Positions 1 to 5,883 of a stretch of DNA of 7,548 nucleotides are shown piece by piece (the first letter of the stretch is position 1; every line of letters begins with the position of its first letter). Source of the DNA: an uncultured Leucothrix sp. (GTDB taxonomy: Bacteria; Pseudomonadota; Gammaproteobacteria; Thiotrichales; Thiotrichaceae). The position numbers and the translations under genes are program-made. The DNA lies in the NCBI GenBank assembly GCA_938004025.1, contig CALKXC010000400.1, positions 1 through 7,548 on the forward strand, given 5' to 3'. The notes under the pieces are model-generated. The model was not told where the DNA came from. It saw nothing but the letters and a program-made list of their open reading frames with translations, and did no database searches.

Positions 1-585
1 CTAGAGTATTTCAATACTTATGTGATCCTGCTGTTAAGCATTTCGATTCCTGCAGTCGTTGGTTTATCTTTGGTTGGGCCGGGTTTAGCGTCTTTAGTCA
101 TTGGTGAAGAATATCAAGAGGCTGTTGTTCTGATACTACCCTGGGTTGCGAGTGCTATTTTCTTTATGGGCCTTGGAGCATTTTATTTGCATCTACCTTT
201 TCAGTTAGGGAATAAGAACGGCGGCATTTTTAAAATTGGTATTTATACCGCTTTAATCAACTTGACGTTAAATTTCTGGCTTATTCCAGAAATGGGTATG
301 CTTGGAGCAGCAATCGCTACCGTAGCTTCCTTTGCTATTAGCAGCGCATTAGGCGTGTTTTATGCGAGAAATGTTTTTCCTTTACCATTTCCTGCTAAAG
401 AAGTTTTGAAAATAATCATTGCCGCTGCATTTATGGGTATTTGCCTTTGGGTAGTAAAAGATCAGCGCGGATGGCTTTGGCTATGCGGGCAGATGTTTAT
501 TGGTCTTGGAAGTTATGGTTTAGCAACCTATCTACTCAATACCGGTGGGATCAAGCAGATAGTGGCAGCCCATTATGCCAGATAA
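1..585 (+). CDS. Polysaccharide flippase (Wzx/MATE-like), C-terminal part, 5' end outside window
   Basis: The frame is open from base 1, so the gene begins before the window; 194 residues are visible. They are very hydrophobic, with about six predicted membrane helices at visible residues 9-33, 41-64, 78-95, 98-121, 135-152 and 158-179. The features typical of the C-terminal half of the polysaccharide-biosynthesis/MATE-like exporter family are a loop with GEEYQEA after the first helix, an LGNKNG loop before the third, and the segment NLTLNFWLIPEMGMLGAAIAT, which resembles the common 'N..LN..LIP..G..GAA.AT' pattern. Such proteins flip undecaprenyl-diphosphate-linked oligosaccharide from the cytoplasmic to the periplasmic face of the inner membrane. 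The stop TAA at 583-585 overlaps the 3' end of the convergent aminopeptidase gene by 13 bp. The sugar transferase at 3761-4414 supports a surface-glycan role. The substrate cannot be told. A family member with another lipid-linked substrate is the main alternative. Confidence 0.8.
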   Translation, partial: LEYFNTYVILLLSISIPAVVGLSLVGPGLASLVIGEEYQEAVVLILPWVASAIFFMGLGAFYLHLPFQLGNKNGGIFKIGIYTALINLTLNFWLIPEMGMLGAAIATVASFAISSALGVFYARNVFPLPFPAKEVLKIIIAAAFMGICLWVVKDQRGWLWLCGQMFIGLGSYGLATYLLNTGGIKQIVAAHYAR

Positions 586-1943
586 CGATCTTGTAGATAA
601 TCAAACATAGTAAATAAGCCCATCGCTTCTCCACCGATGGGTCTACCTGGTCGTTCTCTAATGTTGAACGCCATGAGGTCGATATGTGCCCATGGGATAT
701 CTTTAGCGACAAACTCATTTAAATAAAGCGCTGCGGTAATGGCTCCCCCATAGCCACTTTTTGAATTCACCATATCAGCAACGGTGCTTTTTAAGTTACT
801 CAAGTAAGGCATATGTAGGGGTAGTTGCCAAATCAATTCCTCACTAGTCATTGATTGATCATGAATGTCGCGTGCCAAATAATAGTCATTGCTAAATAAA
901 ACGGGAACTTCGGTGCCAAGTGCAACCCTAGCCGCACCGGTCAATGTGGCGAAATCAATAATTAAGTCCGGAGACTTTTCACAGGCAAGTGTCAGTGCGT
1001 CGCAAAGTACTAAGCGTCCTTCAGCATCCGTATTATCAATTTCAACGCTAATCCCACTGCGCGTAGTAATAATATCGCCCGGTCTAAATGCATCACCAGA
1101 AATTGCATTATCAACGGCCGGAATTAACACTTCTAAAAAGACAGGTAGCTTAAAGGCCATGACCAGCTTGGCTAAGCCAAGCACATGCGCTGCACCCCCC
1201 ATGTCTTTTTTCATTTGCCTCATGGAGCTAGAACCTTTTATGTCTAATCCACCAGTATCGAAGCAAACCCCTTTGCCGACGAGAGTGAGTTTGCTGTCGT
1301 CAGGGTCTCCCCACGTGAGTGAAAGCAGTCTTGGGGCATGATCACTCGCTCGTCCTACGGCATGGATCGTAGGAAAATTCTTAGTCAATAAGTCGTCTCC
1401 CACAATTTCATCAAACTCTGCCTGATAATCACTGGCTAAAGTTTGAAGCTCCTGAGAAAGGTGCTCGGGCATCATATGGTTTGCCGGAAGATTGATTAAG
1501 TCACGAACGGTACATAGCGAGTCATAAAATGCCATAACGACCGTTTTCATTGAATCCGGTAAATGCAGTAGGGCTTGATGCTTGTCATTGTGTACAAAGT
1601 GGTCAAACTGATAGCTTCCTAAGCCCCAGCCAATTAAAGCTTGTGCTTGCTCTGCTTCACTCCAATTACAATGTAGCTGATAGCGAGTGGCGGGGAGTTT
1701 GCTTGGAAGACCAGCGATGGACCAGCGACGTTCTCCGGTTTCTGCTACTCCGACCAATACCTCAACTAACTCTCCATTTTCATTGCTGATCAAGCAATGC
1801 TCACCTTCTTCAGCATGGAATTCGCTCTGACTAATCCAGTTGGAGACGGCTGATTTGGAGTGAGTCATTAGCGCGTCTAATTGACTTTTAGCAACAGGAG
1901 TTAAAGGGATGTAGCTGTGCTTGATATCGCTGGAGTATGGCAT
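573..1943 (-). CDS. M17 leucyl-type aminopeptidase, 456 aa
   Basis: This is a cytoplasmic metallopeptidase of family M17 that removes N-terminal residues from peptides using two divalent metal ions. The poorly conserved N-terminal domain covers about residues 1-140 and the catalytic domain about 145-456. Active-site motifs are intact: VGKGVCFDTGG (222-232) with K224 and D229, K236, KKDMGGAA with D247, and NTDAEGRL (304-311) with D306, E308 and R310. The spacing of these residues equals that of E. coli PepA (K270, D275, K282, D293, D352, E354, R356). At 456 aa it is shorter than PepA (about 500) and longer than PepB (about 427), so I give no gene symbol. It is the last gene of a minus-strand unit. 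Its ATG lies 4 nt after the Nudix stop, and its AGGAG ribosome site (about 11 nt before ATG) lies inside the end of that gene, so translational coupling is likely. Its 3' end overlaps the convergent flippase gene. Confidence 0.93.
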   Translation of the reverse strand: MPYSSDIKHSYIPLTPVAKSQLDALMTHSKSAVSNWISQSEFHAEEGEHCLISNENGELVEVLVGVAETGERRWSIAGLPSKLPATRYQLHCNWSEAEQAQALIGWGLGSYQFDHFVHNDKHQALLHLPDSMKTVVMAFYDSLCTVRDLINLPANHMMPEHLSQELQTLASDYQAEFDEIVGDDLLTKNFPTIHAVGRASDHAPRLLSLTWGDPDDSKLTLVGKGVCFDTGGLDIKGSSSMRQMKKDMGGAAHVLGLAKLVMAFKLPVFLEVLIPAVDNAISGDAFRPGDIITTRSGISVEIDNTDAEGRLVLCDALTLACEKSPDLIIDFATLTGAARVALGTEVPVLFSNDYYLARDIHDQSMTSEELIWQLPLHMPYLSNLKSTVADMVNSKSGYGGAITAALYLNEFVAKDIPWAHIDLMAFNIRERPGRPIGGEAMGLFTMFDYLQDRYLA

Positions 1944-1947
1944 GGTT

Positions 1948-2829
1948 TCATATGCTCCTAATAGTTTCTGTTAGAGGTGCAGGTGTTTGATAAAGCGTTG
2001 AGATTATCTCAGCATATTCTGAGTGTGTTTGATCGATAAGCCCCATTCGTAGGAGTAAGTCGATATTCACAAGATTGCAGTTATCTTTAAAATCATCGGT
2101 AGTTTCTGTAATTCGAGCCATTTCCCCGATGGGCATTAGTTCGAAGGATTCAACTTCACCATCTGTGTTGTGTGGAGTAAACGATTCATCTAGCCATAAG
2201 TCATAAGCAAAAATACCATCGTTATTGAGGCCACGATGTGTCTGTGAGCAGTAACGAATCTCGCTTTCAAAAGTGGCAGTGCGCGCGACCGATTCTTCTA
2301 TTGCAGCCTCTTCGCCGGCTTCTTTCACAAGATTGTCCATTAAACTAATTCCTTCAGGTTGGCCTCCAGCAACGATCTGATCGAGTTGGCCAGGCCAAAA
2401 AGGCTTACTCTTAGAACGAACGGCTACCCAGACATAAATCCCATCATTTTTACGAACTAAACCGTTTAGATGGATGCCGTAACCTTGCACTCCTAGAAAA
2501 GCGACGGCCGCTCGTTCAAGCAGCATTATAGAAGGTCCATCGAATGTGGTGCTTATGTTGTATTGTTCACCAACCCATGAATCCAGAACTCCCTCTTTAT
2601 GAAGTGTTCTCATCACAGAGTCGACAGCGGTAGTGCGCTTTGCTGGAGTATCAAGATTATTATTAAGCACTAAGCTGTTCTGGCTTATCTCAAAGACATT
2701 CGGCCATTTGAGTAGGTGATTAACATGGTTGACGTGAGTCAAGCCAAAGCATTGATTGCCTATAAAGAAAGATAAAAACTGATCACTCTCATATTGATTA
2801 CACCGTTTGATATGTTTTAAAAAACTCAT
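1948..2829 (-). CDS. Nudix hydrolase with N-terminal DUF4743 domain, 293 aa
   Basis: The protein has an N-terminal DUF4743-type domain (about residues 1-110) and a Nudix fold (about 115-265). The Nudix box spans G155 to I177. It departs from the canonical GX5EX7REUXEEXGU: the first Glu is Ile and Arg is Lys, but the metal-binding core E170, E173 and E174 (KEAGEEAAI) is kept. This 'KE..EEA' form is characteristic of the group related to yeast YJR142W and the N-terminal half of fission-yeast Tnr3, which hydrolyse oxidised, damaged forms of thiamine diphosphate. A house-cleaning role in thiamine metabolism is therefore the best inference, by homology only. Start ATG is 1 nt after the SDR stop, and no good Shine-Dalgarno precedes it, so it probably relies on translation of the SDR gene. 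Its own TGA lies 4 nt before the aminopeptidase ATG. No other thiamine gene is visible nearby. Confidence 0.85.
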   Translation of the reverse strand: MSFLKHIKRCNQYESDQFLSFFIGNQCFGLTHVNHVNHLLKWPNVFEISQNSLVLNNNLDTPAKRTTAVDSVMRTLHKEGVLDSWVGEQYNISTTFDGPSIMLLERAAVAFLGVQGYGIHLNGLVRKNDGIYVWVAVRSKSKPFWPGQLDQIVAGGQPEGISLMDNLVKEAGEEAAIEESVARTATFESEIRYCSQTHRGLNNDGIFAYDLWLDESFTPHNTDGEVESFELMPIGEMARITETTDDFKDNCNLVNIDLLLRMGLIDQTHSEYAEIISTLYQTPAPLTETIRSI

Positions 2830-2830
2830 G

Positions 2831-3670
2831 TTATTTCATTTCAGATTTTGAGACAAAAAGAAGCACTTTATCTAGCCAGCGGGTTGGCAGAATCCGTCGC
2901 AGAGTTCCAAACAGGTAAGTAGGAAAAGTGACGTAATACCTAGGGCTAGGACTTTTACTTTCAAGTGATGCAATGACTTTTTTTAGTACCGCATCTGCGG
3001 GCAATGTGAACGGTGCTGCAGGGCCAACTTTTTCCATGCGCTCTATCTGTTTCAGGTACTTATTTTTATGGAAACTGTTTTCGATATCTATATTGGCTTT
3101 TAAAGAGGCTAGGGCATTTTGACGAAAGCGGCTTTCAACGGGTCCAGGCTCTATTAGGCTAACCTTTATATTACTATCGCTTAGCTCAAGCCTGAGGGTG
3201 TCAGCAAATCCCTCAATCGCATATTTGCTTGCGTTATACGCACCTCGGTATGGCAGTGCAATTAGACCCAATACTGAACTATTGAAAATAATGCGAGCAC
3301 TGTCTTGTTGGCGTAACAAAGGAATCAAAGAGTTAGTCAGTTCAATCCAGCCAAATACATTGGTTGAAAACTGTTTCTCTAGCGTGGTACGAGTAAGGTC
3401 TTCTACAGCTCCTGCTTGACCATAGGCACCGTTATTAAACAGTGCGTAAAGTTCTCCATTGCAAAGAGACTTAAGGTCAGAGACTGACTTTTGAATGCTT
3501 TGAGAATCATCGACATCGAGTAATAAAGTGTCGAAGCCTTCTTCTTCCAATCGGCTTACATCGGCTTGCTTTCTTGCTGATGCAATAACTCGATATCCAT
3601 TTTCTTTTAAGCCCTTTGCAACACAGTAGCCTATACCTGTTGAACACCCTGTAATCAGTATATTTTTCAT
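2831..3670 (-). CDS. Short-chain dehydrogenase/reductase (classical SDR), 279 aa
   Basis: This is a classical SDR with a Rossmann fold at residues 1-190. The dinucleotide site is TGCSTGIG (7-14). The structural motif normally NNAG reads NNGA (79-82), and N104 sits in the conserved helix. The catalytic set is S132, Y145 and K149 (YNASK), followed by PGPVES (175-180). The residue profile after beta-2 (A32, R33) hints at NADPH rather than NADH, but this is a weak inference. The substrate is unknown; relatives act on aldehydes, ketones and hydroxy-lipids. The C-terminal 35 residues contain a hydrophobic/basic stretch (YVTFPTYLFGTLRRILP) that may touch the membrane. MKNILITG is a typical SDR start, yet no clear ribosome site precedes the ATG. 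It is the first gene of the SDR-Nudix-M17 unit and starts only 38 nt after the terminator of the sugar transferase gene. Confidence 0.93.
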   Translation of the reverse strand: MKNILITGCSTGIGYCVAKGLKENGYRVIASARKQADVSRLEEEGFDTLLLDVDDSQSIQKSVSDLKSLCNGELYALFNNGAYGQAGAVEDLTRTTLEKQFSTNVFGWIELTNSLIPLLRQQDSARIIFNSSVLGLIALPYRGAYNASKYAIEGFADTLRLELSDSNIKVSLIEPGPVESRFRQNALASLKANIDIENSFHKNKYLKQIERMEKVGPAAPFTLPADAVLKKVIASLESKSPSPRYYVTFPTYLFGTLRRILPTRWLDKVLLFVSKSEMK

Positions 3671-3708
3671 GCGAAGTATCGTAACAGAAAGGAAAATGCG
3701 ATTGACAT

Positions 3709-3741
3709 AAAAAAGGCCCTGTATCTTTCAATACAGGGCCT
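3709..3741 (-). terminator. Rho-independent terminator of the sugar transferase gene
   Basis: A perfect 11-bp inverted repeat (AGGCCCTGTAT at 3714-3724, ATACAGGGCCT at 3731-3741) encloses a 6-nt loop. Read on the minus strand it is followed directly by six T (the A run at 3709-3714 on the plus strand). It begins 20 nt after the sugar transferase stop and points the same way, so it should end that transcript before the SDR gene. On the plus strand the tail (AGTTTAAAT) is poor in T, so it is essentially one-directional. Confidence 0.9.
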
Positions 3742-3760
3742 AGTTTAAATCTTTCGTATT

Positions 3761-4414
3761 TTAGTAAGCACCGCGGCCATGAAAAACCACCGTCAAAGTT
3801 TTCACTAAAAGAAAGAGGTCTGTGTGTATTTTCCAGTTATCGACATAATAACAGTCAAGGCTAACTCGCTCTCGGTAAGTTGTGTCATTACGACCACTGA
3901 CTTGCCATAGGCCTGTCATGCCGGGACGCGTCGAAAGGTATTTATTAGCAAAAGATCCGTAACGCCTTAGCTCATCTTCCACGATTGGTCGTGGACCAAC
4001 AAGACTCATATCACCTCTCAAAACATTGAATAATTGAGGTAATTCGTCAAGGCTGGTTTTACGAAGAAAACTACCAATCGGCGTTATACGTGGATCGTCT
4101 TTGAGCTTAAAGTCCTTATCCCATTCTGCTCTAGCGTTAGGGCAGTCGGCAAGAACTTCTTCTAAACGTTGTTTGGAGTTTACTACCATGCTTCGAAACT
4201 TTAAGCACTTGAATACCTTTCCTCCGTAGCCTACTCGCTCTTGAGAATACAGTGAAGATCCACCATCACGGTGAATCAGAAACGCTATAATAATTAAAAT
4301 AGGCGATAAAACTATTATAAGCAGTAGAGAGCCAACAAAGTCCATGGCGCGTTTAAGCATGTTGCTACCAAGGTCCATATTAGAGCTCTTCCAGTGAGCC
4401 GACACTTTTTCCAT
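3761..4414 (-). CDS. Undecaprenyl-phosphate sugar-phosphate transferase (WbaP/PglC-like), 217 aa
   Basis: This is a monotopic phosphoglycosyl transferase of the bacterial sugar transferase family. It transfers a sugar phosphate from a nucleotide sugar to undecaprenyl phosphate on the inner face of the cytoplasmic membrane, the first step of O-antigen, capsule or exopolysaccharide units. KRAMDFVGS (21-29) is followed by one hydrophobic segment (about 27-48) broken by S37-P38, equivalent to the re-entrant helix break of PglC. YSQERVGYGGK (56-66) and LKFRSM (71-76) follow, then the catalytic D123-E124 in TSLDELPQLFNVLRGDMSL, GPRP (140-143) and RPGMTGLWQVSGR (163-175). It ends in RGAY, as WbaP-type proteins do. 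It is the short form: the four N-terminal helices of full WbaP/WcaJ are absent, and this is a normal variant. GAGGA lies 6 nt before the chosen ATG, supporting this start over M13 or M19. The sugar specificity cannot be read from sequence. Confidence 0.92.
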   Translation of the reverse strand: MEKVSAHWKSSNMDLGSNMLKRAMDFVGSLLLIIVLSPILIIIAFLIHRDGGSSLYSQERVGYGGKVFKCLKFRSMVVNSKQRLEEVLADCPNARAEWDKDFKLKDDPRITPIGSFLRKTSLDELPQLFNVLRGDMSLVGPRPIVEDELRRYGSFANKYLSTRPGMTGLWQVSGRNDTTYRERVSLDCYYVDNWKIHTDLFLLVKTLTVVFHGRGAY

Positions 4415-4611
4415 TGTCTATCCTCGTTGAATAGTGGTGGGGGTAATTGGTTTTGTTGTTGGGAGCATTCTTAATTCAGCGCCGTTAATTTGAAACGTCT
4501 TTACTATCAGACGGTATAGAAAAACATTTGTGTGGTAACTCTGCTGGTCTTCAAGCCGGAAAAATAAGCATATCGCTTGCTTAAGAACCATAGGGGGGAA
4601 GGTTGAATTCG

Positions 4612-4640
4612 TTGCTTCAAATGACTTGAAAGTCTATGCT
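4612..4640 (+). promoter_or_regulatory. Candidate sigma-70 promoter for the FmdB gene
   Basis: TTGCTT (4612-4617) and TATGCT (4635-4640) are separated by 17 bp, giving a leader of roughly 50 nt. The match is moderate: 3/6 at -35 and 4/6 at -10. A perfect TATAAT exists at 4672-4677 but has no -35 at the right distance and would leave a leader of only about 10 nt, so it is the weaker choice. Confidence 0.3.
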
Positions 4641-4648
4641 TCGCCCCT

Positions 4649-4670
4649 ACTATCTGCCGGATAGTTTTTT
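4649..4670 (+). promoter_or_regulatory. Small hairpin followed by T run in the FmdB leader
   Basis: ACTATC (4649-4654) and GATAGT (4660-4665) form a 6-bp stem with a 5-nt loop, followed by TTTTTT (4665-4670). The layout is that of a minimal intrinsic terminator or attenuator about 25 nt before the FmdB start, but the stem is short and AT-rich, so it may be inert in RNA and could instead be a protein-binding palindrome. Confidence 0.25.
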
Positions 4671-4694
4671 ATATAATTTTCGGAGCCTTACAAC

Positions 4695-4997
4695 ATGCCA
4701 ATTTATGAATATCAATGTGTTGAATGTGATCATATAGAAGAAGTCATTCAGAAAGTGAGTGATGATCCATTGGTGGATTGCCCGGCGTGTAGCAAACCCT
4801 CATTAAAGAAACAAGTGACGGCTGCTGCTTTCCGCTTAAGTGGGGGAGGCTGGTATGAAACGGACTTTAAGAGTGGGGATAAGAAGAATTTAGCGGATGG
4901 CGGTACTGAGAAAGTTAAGAGCAGTGAAGACAAGCCCGCTGCTAAACCTGAAAAAGCCGCCACTAAAGAATCTAGCAGCAGCTCAGATGCAAGCTAG
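4695..4997 (+). CDS. FmdB-family zinc-ribbon protein, 100 aa
   Basis: The first 50 residues match the FmdB/CxxC_CxxC putative regulatory family: the start MPIYEYQC, then two knuckles C8-x2-C11 and C29-x2-C32 that should bind one zinc ion, followed by the family's FRLSGGGWYETDFK-like stretch (46-59). The tail from about residue 60 is low-complexity, rich in Lys, Glu, Ala and Ser and ending in a Ser run, so it is probably disordered. The family's biochemical role is not established; the 'regulatory protein' name comes from a gene linked to formamidase/acetamidase. In many gammaproteobacteria this gene sits upstream of aspS, but here it does not: it ends head-on against a phosphatase gene. GGAG at 4682-4685 gives a 9-nt spacing to the ATG. 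Its TAG stop (4995-4997) directly abuts the opposing gene's stop. Confidence 0.9.
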   Translation: MPIYEYQCVECDHIEEVIQKVSDDPLVDCPACSKPSLKKQVTAAAFRLSGGGWYETDFKSGDKKNLADGGTEKVKSSEDKPAAKPEKAATKESSSSSDAS

Positions 4998-5765
4998 TTA
5001 GGTATAGTTTAATCGACTCAGTAGTAGCTCGTGTGTCGTTGCAAGGTTGCAAGCGAGTACGCTAGTCGTTTCCAACGTCAGCGCCCGACCTGAAAGATCG
5101 GTTAACCATCCCCCAGCTTCAGTGACAATCACCGATAAAGCCGCAATATCTAAAATGTTAACGTCTGACTCAATAATTACGTCTATCTTTCCACTGGCAA
5201 GCAGGTGGTAGTGATAAAAATCCCCATACCCACGAATTCGGTGAACTTCTTGAACGAGTTCGCCGATTGTCGACCACTGTGGTTTGCTTGCAATGGTTGC
5301 AATGTTACCCAGTGATAATGTGGCTTTTCCTAAGGAAGAAATATCCCCAACCTTGATCTCTTCCCCATTGAGCCATGCGCCTTGGCCCTTTTCTGCATAG
5401 GCCATTTCTTTGAATCCAGGCGCGTTAGAAACCCCAACGATGAGTTCACCCCGGTGCATTAATGCGATTTGGGTAGAAAAGAAAGGATAGCCCCGAACAA
5501 AGCTTTTAGTTCCATCAATGGGATCGATTAGCCAGTTGTAGTCTGCATCAGGATTTACCTTACCTGTTTCTTCCCCATAAAAACCGTGATCTGGGAAAGC
5601 ATCGAGTATAATTTTCTTTATCGTTTCTTCAGTCTCAATGTCAGCAATCGTTACTGGACTTTGGTCTGGTTTGATCTCAACTTCAAATTCACCTGCATAA
5701 TATTTTTCAATGACTTGTTGAGCGGCTTTGGCTGCTTCAATGGCTGTTTTCAGAAACGGTGACAT
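4998..5765 (-). CDS. Inositol-monophosphatase-family phosphatase, possibly histidinol-phosphatase (HisN-like), 255 aa
   Basis: This is a Mg-dependent phosphatase of the FIG superfamily (IMPase/FBPase-like). Metal and catalytic motifs are in order: SPVTIAD (36-42), GEE (64-66) with E65, WLIDPIDGT (78-86) with D81 and D84, and the second signature around D206 (NILDIAAL, then TEAGG). The Trp usual before that Asp is Leu. The text around PVTIAD, FPDHGFYGEE and RGYPFF, and the GYGDFYHYHLLASGKID segment, resemble the HisN branch that removes phosphate from L-histidinol phosphate, but a broad or inositol-phosphate activity cannot be excluded; no his gene is nearby. At 255 aa it is a normal length for the family. 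AAGGA lies 8 nt before the ATG and supports the start. It is transcribed divergently from the ZrgA-like gene and converges with the FmdB gene, with no gap and no visible terminator. Confidence 0.87.
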   Translation of the reverse strand: MSPFLKTAIEAAKAAQQVIEKYYAGEFEVEIKPDQSPVTIADIETEETIKKIILDAFPDHGFYGEETGKVNPDADYNWLIDPIDGTKSFVRGYPFFSTQIALMHRGELIVGVSNAPGFKEMAYAEKGQGAWLNGEEIKVGDISSLGKATLSLGNIATIASKPQWSTIGELVQEVHRIRGYGDFYHYHLLASGKIDVIIESDVNILDIAALSVIVTEAGGWLTDLSGRALTLETTSVLACNLATTHELLLSRLNYT

Positions 5766-5797
5766 GTTAAGGTTCCTTAGATAAATTAAGCTACGGA

Positions 5798-5874
5798 AAC
5801 TTATCTATGATAATAGATCTCTAAGTTAGCTGCAGCTGACTTTGGCATAATTATCGATAATAATATTCAATGAG
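5798..5874. promoter_or_regulatory. Palindrome-rich divergent control region with Fur/Zur-like GATAAT units
   Basis: Three symmetric elements follow one another. The first is an interrupted inverted repeat at 5798-5827 (AACTTA/TAAGTT outside, TCTAT/ATAGA inside). The second is the perfect palindrome AGCTGCAGCT at 5828-5837. The third is the perfect 12-bp palindrome ATTATCGATAAT at 5850-5861. GATAAT also occurs at 5809-5814. By hand alignment, 5856-5874 matches the 19-bp Fur consensus GATAATGATAATCATTATC at 13 positions. The 12-bp palindrome lies just after TTGGCA (5842-5847, 5/6 to a -35), so a bound repressor would block a plus-strand promoter there. ZrgA genes in Vibrio are Zur-controlled, which makes a Fur-family operator plausible. 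AT-richness makes chance matches fairly likely. Confidence 0.35.
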
Positions 5875-5883
5875 ATGTATGTA

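Larger units (their letters stand above)
4415..4694. other. Divergent intergenic region of 280 bp, no gene
   Basis: This stretch separates the sugar transferase (minus) from the FmdB gene (plus) and should hold both promoters. No coding frame longer than about 35 codons is convincing. It contains the GAGGA ribosome site of the transferase, a candidate plus-strand promoter, a small hairpin with a T run, and two similar 16-17 bp motifs at 4503-4519 and 4649-4664. I looked for an ops/JUMPstart element (GGCGGTAG), common before polysaccharide operons, and did not find one on either strand. A possible minus-strand -10 (TATACC, within 4513-4518) has no good -35 partner, so I do not call it. Confidence 0.7.

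Noticed and set aside
889..1341. 150-codon open frame on the plus strand inside the aminopeptidase gene
   Set aside because: It is antisense to the conserved M17 catalytic domain, has a low-complexity Ser/Pro/Thr composition and no ribosome site; it is a shadow of the real gene.
3507..3731. 74-codon minus-strand frame across the SDR start and terminator
   Set aside because: It overlaps the SDR nucleotide-binding motif in another frame and includes the terminator hairpin; it has no recognisable domain.
4415..4694. ops/JUMPstart anti-termination element upstream of the sugar transferase
   Set aside because: Neither GGCGGTAG nor a close variant is present on either strand; GGGGCGAAG on the minus strand is too different.
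4637..4738. Small open frame of about 33 codons overlapping the FmdB start
   Set aside because: It has no ribosome site, runs out of frame into the conserved FmdB start, and its composition reflects the AT-rich leader.
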